From: JBBRLG01 sp038231495
Lineage (GTDB): Bacteria > Planctomycetota > Planctomycetia > Gemmatales > Gemmataceae
NCBI GenBank assembly: GCA_038231495.1
Contig: JBBRLG010000320.1
Location: 1 to 8,601, forward strand
DNA length: 8,601 bases
Direction of reading: 5' to 3'
Below the pieces are notes generated by a model that saw only the letters and a list, made by a program, of their open reading frames with translations, was not told the DNA's origin and did not search any database. The position numbers and the translations under genes are program-made. Shown in pieces: positions 1 to 6,555 of this stretch (position 1 is its first letter; every line of letters begins with the position of its first letter).

Positions 1-1958
1 AAGATTGCTTCGACCGTTTCCTTCTCGAAACCGAGGCCCACTTCCAGCGTCCGACTCACCTCGTCTAACGAGGCGAAGCCAACCAGGGTGTTGCCGGGCC
101 GGATGTTGAAGTCGATGTCGGGCAGCGGTTCGAGGTGTTTCACCTTGTCTACCTGGGCGACCAGTTTCAGGAAGAGGCGCAGCTTGCAAATCTCCACAGC
201 TTCATCCATGACATCCACGCCGTAGAGGTTGTTGACGACGATCGACTTGAGGATGAAGTAATCGCGGTTGGGGTGCCCGGCCACCTCGCCGAGAATCTTG
301 CGGAAATCGGCATACTTCTCCTCTGGTTGCTTGGCGCGCGCGTATTCGAGATCGTCCACAAAGGCTTGCATCCGGTCGAGACAGGCTTCGTAGAGCGGCT
401 GTAAGATGTTCAGGGCCGCGAACAGGAACGCACCAGAGCCACAGGTCGGATCGAGAACCGACACCGTTTCGATGGCGCGGTAGAACGAGCGCAACAATTC
501 CGGCCCTTCGCTGTTCGCTATCGCGTCTTCCGCGAACTGGCAAATGTCGAGGTTGTAGGTAATCAGGTCGTCGATGGAGTGGACAGCGCCCGATTGCAAC
601 CTGGCCCGCAATTCGTGGCAGCGTTGGCGGCGGGCGACGTGCTCGCGCCAGCTTTCCGTGGGCAAGGCGAACCCGTTGCCCGCCGGCCGGTTCCAGCCGT
701 CCCGCCGGGACACGTCTTCCAGGCCGGCGGCGATTGCCGGCGGCAAATCGAGATCAACGCCCTTGCGCACGGCGGCGTAGAGGTAGCGGTCGGGGTCGTC
801 GCGGAGCAAGCGCCAGACCGCGCTTTCCGGCCGGAACGCGATGGCGCAATGCTTCTCGGCGGCGTTGAACAGGAACGGAACGATCGTGTTGCGGGCGATG
901 TAGCCGGTGATGTCCTCTTTCGTGTAGTACGCCCCCATTTGCTTCTGATTGATGTATTTCTCAAAAATGTAGCCGAGCACGTCCGGGTTGATTTCGTTGT
1001 CCGCGCGCAGCGGCCGCGCGTCGAGGTGCCACTGGTAGGCGTCGAAGAAGGCGAACAGCCGGTCAAAGGCTGCATCGGGGATCTGAATGTCCTTGTTAGC
1101 CTGTTCGAGATCGTGAACGTCGAACAGGCCGCCGTTCAAGTACGGAACCTTACCGAGCACGGCGTCCAGTTCTTGCTGGCGCTGCTTCTCCGGTTGGGCA
1201 AAGCCTTCGTGAAACAACCGCAATAAGAAATGGCGATAGAAGGACAGAAACGTGTTCTTGCCCTTGAGTTGTTGCACCGTCTTGAGGCGGTTGGGTAGGT
1301 AATCGGGGTCGCTGTCGAGGAACCCTTTTTTCTGAATGAAGTAGACGAACATCAGGCGGTTCAGCATGAGCGAGGCGTACCACTCGCGGTCGCCCTGGGC
1401 GGTGATGCCCTTGATGAAGCTCAAGAAGGCGGTGTGTTCGGTCTTGAACTTGTCGTAGAACCGCCTGGTAACGCGGTCCAGGTCGAAGGCGTTGCGCGCC
1501 CCGGTGGTAACGTCGACCAGGGTAAGCTTCTCTTCCTCCGCCAGGTCGAAGGCCAGGTTTTCGAGCTTTTGGAGCAAGGCGTCGCCGGGCTGACTCTTGT
1601 GGAACGTGTGTTCGCGGCAAGCGAGCGGCCGGCCGGGTTCGCGCCGCACCCATTGCCAGGTTTGAAGGGTCCGCGCCGGGTCGGTGTAAATGACGATGTG
1701 TTCGTGAGCGGACTTGGCCGTTTGCCGTTCGATCTTGCGCCGGAGGGGGTAAGCCGGCATGACACCGCCCGGCGGGGCGACGCACTCGAAAACCTGCATG
1801 CCGCGCTTTTGAGCGAGGGCGTGGAGCGTGAATGCCTGGCCGTCCACGACCACGAAGAGGTTGGCGGAATGCTTGTCCCAGCCCAGTTCCTGGGTGAACA
1901 AGTCCTTTAGTTTGAAGCCCTGCAAACAGTGGCGGGCACGGGCAACGTTGAGAGACAT
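1..1958 (-). CDS. Eco57I-like class I N6-adenine DNA methyltransferase, probable defence/R-M modification subunit (C-terminal part outside the window)
   Basis: Predicted SAM-dependent enzyme that methylates adenine in DNA, like the Eco57I/type IIG and BREX PglX methylases. The gene starts at ATG 1958 and stays open to the left edge, giving 652 codons with no stop. A strong Shine-Dalgarno sequence (GAGGGGGAG, 1968-1976) supports this start. Visible landmarks: residues 1-170, a mixed N-terminal domain I do not recognise; LMLNRLMFVYFIQKKGFLD (197-215), a helical segment typical of large type IIG/PglX-like methylases; MGAYYTKEDITGYI (341-354), the motif X region; VLDPTCGSGAF (501-511), the SAM-binding motif I; YGVDVMDEAVEICKLRLFL (579-597), motif II; NIRPGNTLVGF (618-628). 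The catalytic NPPY motif IV and the target-recognition region should lie beyond the window. The gene begins 3 bases after the stop of the PLD-helicase gene, so the two form an operon. I see no clear PD-(D/E)xK nuclease in the visible part. The family is well supported; the specificity and the system type are unknown. Confidence 0.9.
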   Translation of the reverse strand, partial: MSLNVARARHCLQGFKLKDLFTQELGWDKHSANLFVVVDGQAFTLHALAQKRGMQVFECVAPPGGVMPAYPLRRKIERQTAKSAHEHIVIYTDPARTLQTWQWVRREPGRPLACREHTFHKSQPGDALLQKLENLAFDLAEEEKLTLVDVTTGARNAFDLDRVTRRFYDKFKTEHTAFLSFIKGITAQGDREWYASLMLNRLMFVYFIQKKGFLDSDPDYLPNRLKTVQQLKGKNTFLSFYRHFLLRLFHEGFAQPEKQRQQELDAVLGKVPYLNGGLFDVHDLEQANKDIQIPDAAFDRLFAFFDAYQWHLDARPLRADNEINPDVLGYIFEKYINQKQMGAYYTKEDITGYIARNTIVPFLFNAAEKHCAIAFRPESAVWRLLRDDPDRYLYAAVRKGVDLDLPPAIAAGLEDVSRRDGWNRPAGNGFALPTESWREHVARRQRCHELRARLQSGAVHSIDDLITYNLDICQFAEDAIANSEGPELLRSFYRAIETVSVLDPTCGSGAFLFAALNILQPLYEACLDRMQAFVDDLEYARAKQPEEKYADFRKILGEVAGHPNRDYFILKSIVVNNLYGVDVMDEAVEICKLRLFLKLVAQVDKVKHLEPLPDIDFNIRPGNTLVGFASLDEVSRTLEVGLGFEKETVEAI

Positions 1959-1961
1959 GGG

Positions 1962-4900
1962 CTATTTCTCCCCCTCAGACCTCGACAACCCCATCGAACA
2001 GATGATGTGCGGTTCCTTGGTTTGTTCTTCCTCATGGATGATGCAAAGCCGGTCCTCTTCGCGCAAGGCGACGACCAGCTTGGCCAGGTCTTCATCCGCA
2101 ATGCCGCTCCGCAGTTGCCGGTTCAGCGTGTCGATGGTAAGCGGCCGCAGCGGAAAACGGTAAATCTCCTCGACCGCCTTGAGCAGTTCCTGCGAGGCGA
2201 AGAGGGTTCGCTGTACCTGTTCGGCATTGCGCTTGAGGCGTTCGTAGGTGCGAAAACGAGCGCCGGAAGGCCGGCCCAACTGACCGCCGACGGATTTCTC
2301 TTCCGCGGCGATTAACTCGACCGCTTGCCGCACCAAGTCATGGTGTTCTTCCTGACGTGGCAAAGCCGGTGTGTCCGGCGTGCATTCCGCAGCTTTGAGA
2401 ATGGCAAACTGGGATTCCGTCACACTGTCGCCGTTCTTGGCCATCCACGCCAGCGCGTCGTTGCCCTCAGCCGTGCGCAGATAGACGAGGACGCCGGCCG
2501 GCTCTTTGGCGGTCGGCTGATGGGGGCGTGTCGCAAAAACCACGGGGGCCATGTCGGGAATGGTTTTCGCCAACGTGGGATCGGCGGTAATGGCGTTCTT
2601 CCAGATTTGGTAGGCGTAGGACGCAAGATCGACTTCGGTATCGGCGTCGCCGTCGAGGCTGCCGGCTTTTTCGTGATAGAGGTCCAGTATCGTTTGCGTC
2701 TCGCGGCCGCCCTCAAAGAAAACTTCGTCCGTGCCGACGACTTCGGCGTTCTGCTGCAAGCGCTGCTGGACGCGGGCGCGCAACCGTATGATGTCCTCAA
2801 CCCCGTCCGCCGGCAGGAACGAATAGCAGAGAATGGTTTCGGCCTTTTGCCCGATCCGATCGACGCGGCCGGCACGCTGAATCAAGCGGATGATTGCCCA
2901 GGGCAGGTCGTAGTTGACCACGACGGCACAATCCTGCAAGTTCTGACCTTCGCTTAAAACGTCCGTGGCAATGAGAACGCGCAGCTCCCGGTCGGGTGGA
3001 ACTTCGCCGCGTCGCTGATTGCTGACGGGGCTGAAACGCCACGCCAGTGCGGTCGGGTCGGCCGAGTCGCCGGTCGCGCCCGCGCACTGGGTTACGCCGC
3101 GCGCGCGCAATTGACCGTCCAGATACCGAACCGTGTCCGCGAACTGGGTGAAAACGAGCACCTTCTCGCCCGGATGCTGTTGACTGACCAACTGGTAGAG
3201 AGAATCCAGCTTGGCGTCTTTGGCCGCGTCCCATTCGCCACACCTGGCAAGAACACCCAGCAGCCTTTGGTTGTCGCTCCGCAAGTCGGCCGCCAGCGCC
3301 GGCACGAACAAGTCCGGACGCAACCACTTGAAACGGCGCTTGTAGGGGCCGATATAGTCGGCATACACTTCGCCCGCCCGCCTCTGGAAATCATTCTCGG
3401 CACGCAACGTGGCAGAGGCTGCCGTTGTCGGATTTTGCTCGTCTTCCTCTTCGTCGGCATACAGGTTGGCGTCGTCGTCGGAAAACCGGGGGTCGAGCAA
3501 CTCGGCATCCTGGGTGCCGATCGGCAACGCGATGCCGTGGTCAATGGCGTGCAGGTAGATGAAATTCCGCAAGAGGTGGCGCTCGACCGACAGGAGAAAC
3601 GCCTGGCCGCTGCTCTCCAACCGCTTGAAAAGGTTGGTACGGCAAAACCCCATGAGGCGTTTGCCCGCGCGCGACAGGTCCCCAATCGTCTTGCCCTCAC
3701 CCGGCGTCGGCGGTTCGTGGGGCGACGGTGCGAGATAGTTACCCAGTCCGTAGCGCGGCAAATTGAGCTGATTGACGTCGTCAACGACTGCGGGCGAGTA
3801 AAGGCGGGCGTATTGATCCGCCGTGCTTGTCCCGTCGATCTTGAATTTGACCGTCTTCGGAATGCGGGTTGGAAAGTAGGACCGCGTGCCGTCCTCGAAG
3901 GTCAGGTAGCGGCGGCCCGTCGTCGGGTCGGGGATCGCGTAGTTCTTCTGAATGAAGGAGCGCGTACGGCGCACCAGGTAGAGCCGCATGAGTTCCCGCC
4001 AGTCGTCGGCAAACTCACTCTTTTCAAAGGCCGCGAGCGTCCGGACGCCGCATTGATGGCGGCGGATGAACTCCGTTTCGCCCAGCGCGCGGAGCAACTG
4101 TTCGGGACGAATGCCGAGGTCGCGGTCTTCAGGAACGAACAGGCGGAGTTGGTTCGCCAGGTCGAGGTAGGTCTTGTTGTACGGCGTCGCGGACAGCAGG
4201 ACGCATTTGCAATCGTTTTCCTTGAGGTATTCCTGGAGCGCGCGATACCGCCGGCCCTCGCGGTTCCGCAGGTTGTGGCTTTCGTCGATGACGACCAGGC
4301 GATAACGGCGCAGGTTAGGAAGCTCGCGCGCGACCAGACTGAGGGACAAGACCCGACCGCGGAGTCCGTAGCGCGCCCGGTAATCCTCCCACATCTTGAC
4401 GAGGTTGCGGGGGCAAAGGATCAAGGTTTCGAGGCCGAAATCGTCCTCAAAAATGCGCGTCAACGCCGTGGCCATCAGGGTCTTGCCCAACCCCACCACG
4501 TCGCCGATGAGCACCCCGCCCCGCTTGTTGAGATGGTGTGCGGCAATGCGGACGGCGGCGCTCTGAAACTCGAAGAGCTTGTTGCGGAAGTCCGCGGGGA
4601 TGCGAAACTCCGTCAGCCCCGCGCGGGCTTCCTGGGACAGGTGGTAGGCAATTTTGACGTAAATCTGGTAAGGCGGAATGAGCGTCGCGCGCGCCCAACT
4701 CTCTTCAATGATCTGCACCAACTCCGCGGAAATGTCGATGCACCAACGGTCCTCCCAACGATCTTCAAACCACCGGGCGAGCTTCGCGGCGGCGTCGTGG
4801 TCGAGCACGTCCACGTTGAGTTCGCCCTGCCCCGAAAGGCCGGCAAACGTCAAATTGCTGCTGCCCAGGAAGCCGACGATCGGGTTGACGGGATCGGGCC

Positions 4901-5339
4901 GGAAGAGCAAGTAGAGCTTGGCGTGCAGGGGGTGGCGGAGGAACAGCTTGACAACAACCGTCTGCGCCCGGATTTGCTGCGCGAGTCGGCGCAGGCAAGC
5001 CTCGTCCTCATTCGTGGGTGTGCCGATGGTTAGCTGCGCGCGGAAATCTTCGGCCAGCTTCTTCTTGAGGCGGAGGGCGGTCTGGTTGTCCATTTCTTCA
5101 TCGTGGCGGGACATCCCCAGAGCCGCCCGCAGTTCTTCCGCCGGAGGGCGGTGCATACCGACCAGCAAGCGGCAAGCGTTTCCCTCGCCACCGGGCCAAG
5201 GCTCGATGAACTTATCGAGGTTTTTCCATCCCCGGAGATTGAAATAGCCGACGCAGAAATCCGCGTGGTTGGCGCTTTCCAGGGTCTGCTGCAAGGCCGG
5301 CAGGAGCGGCAAGTCGATGTTGTCGAAGATGCGCGGCAT
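1962..5339 (-). CDS. Phospholipase-D-like nuclease fused to SNF2/SF2 helicase, 1125 aa, probable defence-system effector/translocase
   Basis: Predicted ATP-driven DNA translocase carrying its own nuclease-like domain. Residues 1-200 form a PLD domain: HAK (139-141) followed by GSSNLTFAG (159-167) and GELNVDV (172-178), an HxK...N...E active-site pattern. Only one HxK is seen, so an active nuclease would need to dimerise, as is known for single-motif PLD nucleases. The helicase follows: GDVVGLGKT (279-287, Walker A), IDESHN (351-356, motif II, DESH type), LLSATPYN (381-388, motif III), LVFTQF (728-733), LIATDVLSEGQNLQ (789-802, motif V) and QRAGRVDRIGQ (821-831, motif VI). About 215 residues separate the two RecA lobes and include an acidic stretch (620-635). 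I chose ATG 5339 because MPRIFDNIDLPLLPAL opens directly into the PLD fold; the upstream in-frame extension is low-complexity and looks non-coding. The SD at this start is weak. The gene is coupled to the downstream methylase. A DISARM DrmD/DrmC-like role is an analogy, not an assignment. Confidence 0.9.
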   Translation of the reverse strand: MPRIFDNIDLPLLPALQQTLESANHADFCVGYFNLRGWKNLDKFIEPWPGGEGNACRLLVGMHRPPAEELRAALGMSRHDEEMDNQTALRLKKKLAEDFRAQLTIGTPTNEDEACLRRLAQQIRAQTVVVKLFLRHPLHAKLYLLFRPDPVNPIVGFLGSSNLTFAGLSGQGELNVDVLDHDAAAKLARWFEDRWEDRWCIDISAELVQIIEESWARATLIPPYQIYVKIAYHLSQEARAGLTEFRIPADFRNKLFEFQSAAVRIAAHHLNKRGGVLIGDVVGLGKTLMATALTRIFEDDFGLETLILCPRNLVKMWEDYRARYGLRGRVLSLSLVARELPNLRRYRLVVIDESHNLRNREGRRYRALQEYLKENDCKCVLLSATPYNKTYLDLANQLRLFVPEDRDLGIRPEQLLRALGETEFIRRHQCGVRTLAAFEKSEFADDWRELMRLYLVRRTRSFIQKNYAIPDPTTGRRYLTFEDGTRSYFPTRIPKTVKFKIDGTSTADQYARLYSPAVVDDVNQLNLPRYGLGNYLAPSPHEPPTPGEGKTIGDLSRAGKRLMGFCRTNLFKRLESSGQAFLLSVERHLLRNFIYLHAIDHGIALPIGTQDAELLDPRFSDDDANLYADEEEDEQNPTTAASATLRAENDFQRRAGEVYADYIGPYKRRFKWLRPDLFVPALAADLRSDNQRLLGVLARCGEWDAAKDAKLDSLYQLVSQQHPGEKVLVFTQFADTVRYLDGQLRARGVTQCAGATGDSADPTALAWRFSPVSNQRRGEVPPDRELRVLIATDVLSEGQNLQDCAVVVNYDLPWAIIRLIQRAGRVDRIGQKAETILCYSFLPADGVEDIIRLRARVQQRLQQNAEVVGTDEVFFEGGRETQTILDLYHEKAGSLDGDADTEVDLASYAYQIWKNAITADPTLAKTIPDMAPVVFATRPHQPTAKEPAGVLVYLRTAEGNDALAWMAKNGDSVTESQFAILKAAECTPDTPALPRQEEHHDLVRQAVELIAAEEKSVGGQLGRPSGARFRTYERLKRNAEQVQRTLFASQELLKAVEEIYRFPLRPLTIDTLNRQLRSGIADEDLAKLVVALREEDRLCIIHEEEQTKEPHIICSMGLSRSEGEK
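1968..1976 (-). promoter_or_regulatory. Ribosome binding site of the methylase gene, inside the helicase 3' end
   Basis: On the minus strand GAGGGGGAG lies 9 bases before ATG 1958 and within the last codons of the helicase gene. It fixes the methylase start and suggests translational coupling, with a 3-base gap between stop and start. Confidence 0.7.
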
Positions 5340-5473
5340 GGCGACAGTATTCCCCAGAGAACCACGGGCGTCCGTCGGCCGACTGCGGGCGGGTGGCTGG
5401 CACGCTCCTGGCGATCGCATGTTCCCGCTCTGGCTGGTAAAAGGAAGGAACCGTCGCCTGAACCTCGATGCAC

Positions 5474-5501
5474 AGTGTAAACCAGTCCGGCAAGAATGCA
5501 A
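5474..5501 (-). promoter_or_regulatory. Possible sigma-70-like promoter for the helicase-methylase operon
   Basis: On the minus strand, TTGCAT (5501-5496) and TACACT (5479-5474) are 16 bases apart, about 135 bases upstream of the helicase ATG. The match to consensus is only partial (3/6 and 4/6). This is a weak prediction by eye; planctomycete promoters are poorly defined. Confidence 0.25.
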
Positions 5502-5575
5502 TGGCCGCAGGTGGCAATCGGAACTCGGCGATGGGTGCGACCGGGCCCGTCGTTGTTACCAAACACCCGGCCCGC

Positions 5576-5603
5576 GAACTTCGGGTCCGGAAAACCCTAG
5601 AAT
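5576..5603 (+). promoter_or_regulatory. Possible promoter of the secreted-protein gene
   Basis: TAGAAT (5598-5603) resembles a -10 box and would place transcription start near 5610, about 30 bases before ATG 5641. GAACTT (5576-5581) lies 16 bases upstream; its GAAC core resembles -35 boxes of ECF sigma factors rather than TTGACA. The -10 is reasonable, while the -35 class is a guess. Confidence 0.3.
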
Positions 5604-5628
5604 TACAGGATCGCCCGGCACTCGTCCC

Positions 5629-5636
5629 AAGGAGGT
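5629..5636 (+). promoter_or_regulatory. Strong ribosome binding site of the secreted-protein gene
   Basis: AAGGAGGT ends 4 bases before ATG 5641. It decides the start: the same frame is open upstream to 5269, but it overlaps the divergent helicase gene and lacks such a site. Confidence 0.8.
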
Positions 5637-5640
5637 CCTC

Positions 5641-6447
5641 ATGTTCGCGAACGCCGTGTACGCCCTGGTCGTCGGTCTCGCGCTGCCGCTCGCGGCGGCC
5701 CCGGACAAGGAGAAGCCGACCGCCGATGACGTAAAGAAAGCCGAAAAGCAGGTCCAGGATCGCCTGGAGGAACTCAAAGGTACGGGCGCCAAGGTGGAAG
5801 CGCTCCGCGACGACACCGTCGCCGCCGCGCTGCCCGGCCACCTCTTCTTCACAGCACTCTTCCGCCAGTATCCGGTGGGGCGGATGCCGCCCGAACCCCT
5901 GAAAGTGCAGAACCTTTTTGTCGTCAACCCCAAGGGCGAGTTGAAAGTCGTCACCGACGCCAAGGGACTGGAGGATTACTTCAAGGCGGCGCTGGCCCCG
6001 GCGAAAGAGGAGGCCGCCGTCAAGACCGCCGGCCTGGCCTGGCTGCGGCTCGCGCAGGAGTTTAGCCAGGACGGGTTCTACCAATTCAAGACCGTCGAGG
6101 AAGGCACCAAGGTCACGCCGGAGAAAGAGGGCAAGAAGGTCGTCGCCCGCACCGCCGCGACGCAGGGGGGTACCGGAGAGGTCAGTATTGAGATGACCTT
6201 CGACGCCGACGGCAAGGTTGCCAAGGCGACCGTCGCCAGTGCGCTCAAGCAAGGTCCCCGGCCGATCTGCCAGGCGACCAAGCTGCTCGACGCCGACCCG
6301 CTCGTCCGCCGCATCTGCGAGCAAGACCTCCTCATCATGGGCCGTCCCGCCAAGGATTACCTCGATGAGCAGCGGGCCAAGGCCGACCCGGACCTGCAAA
6401 AGGCCATCGACCGGGTTTGGCAACGGATTCAGAACGAAGACCGCTAA
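5641..6447 (+). CDS. Predicted exported hypothetical protein, 268 aa, with HEAT-like C-terminal segment
   Basis: I do not recognise a named family. The N-terminus (residues 1-20) is a hydrophobic signal-peptide-like stretch ending in LPLAAA, with likely cleavage near residues 19-21, although it lacks the usual positive charge at the start. A charged helical segment follows (about 22-60, rich in K, E and D). The middle part contains alternating strand-like segments such as NLFVVNPKGELKVVTD (91-106) and VSIEMTFDADGKVAKATV (181-198). The C-terminus (about 221-263, with DLLIMGRPAKDYLDEQ and DPDLQKAIDRVWQRI) resembles the single HEAT-like helical repeats common in planctomycete secreted proteins (LG-P-A...L then DP-L...R...RI). 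No catalytic motif is visible. The gene stands alone, is divergent from the helicase and convergent with the HD-GYP gene, and is followed by a 27-bp-arm hairpin. Export and the reading frame are fairly sure; the function is unknown. Confidence 0.85.
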   Translation: MFANAVYALVVGLALPLAAAPDKEKPTADDVKKAEKQVQDRLEELKGTGAKVEALRDDTVAAALPGHLFFTALFRQYPVGRMPPEPLKVQNLFVVNPKGELKVVTDAKGLEDYFKAALAPAKEEAAVKTAGLAWLRLAQEFSQDGFYQFKTVEEGTKVTPEKEGKKVVARTAATQGGTGEVSIEMTFDADGKVAKATVASALKQGPRPICQATKLLDADPLVRRICEQDLLIMGRPAKDYLDEQRAKADPDLQKAIDRVWQRIQNEDR

Positions 6448-6469
6448 GGCCGCGGGCGAGAATAACTTC

Positions 6470-6532
6470 GTCAGAGCCGCGACCGTCAGGGAGCGGTGGG
6501 GTTCGCCGCTCCCTGACGGTCGCGGCTCTGAC
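6470..6532. repeat. Perfect 27-bp inverted repeat, likely dispersed REP-type element and possible bidirectional terminator
   Basis: The left arm (6470-6496) begins GTCAGAGCCGCGACCGTCAG. The right arm (6506-6532) is its exact reverse complement, and the loop is 9 bases (TGGGGTTCG). The element starts 23 bases after the stop of the secreted-protein gene and lies 24 bases from the stop of the convergent HD-GYP gene, so it could end transcription from both sides. No T-run follows on either strand, so classical intrinsic termination is not certain. From memory, stems of this sequence recur in Gemmataceae genomes. Confidence 0.85.
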
Positions 6533-6555
6533 ATACCTACGATTCGACGCGACGG

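Larger units (their letters stand above)
5340..5640. other. Divergent intergenic region between the helicase and secreted-protein genes
   Basis: About 300 bases separate the two divergent starts and must hold both promoters. I see no gene: open frames crossing it are in-frame upstream extensions of the neighbours, without SD sequences. It contains small palindromes (GTCGGCCGAC at 5374-5383 and GCGATCGC at 5411-5418), which are not remarkable in GC-rich DNA. Confidence 0.6.

Noticed and set aside
3111..5033. 640-codon plus-strand open frame opposite the helicase gene
   Set aside because: Antisense shadow of a strongly supported gene in GC-rich DNA. No Shine-Dalgarno or recognisable domain, and the composition is that of a codon-mirror frame.
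1962..5339. Assignment of the operon to DISARM
   Set aside because: No DrmA or DrmB homologue is visible, and the PLD and helicase domains are fused. The analogy is kept as a comparison only.
6470..6532. Classical rho-independent terminator
   Set aside because: The stem is strong, but no U-run follows on either strand. It is listed as a repeat with possible terminator function.
5212..6534. 440-codon minus-strand open frame opposite the secreted-protein gene
   Set aside because: Antisense shadow. It starts inside the 27-bp hairpin, whose translation gives the low-complexity SEPRPSGSG-type start, and it overlaps the helicase start.
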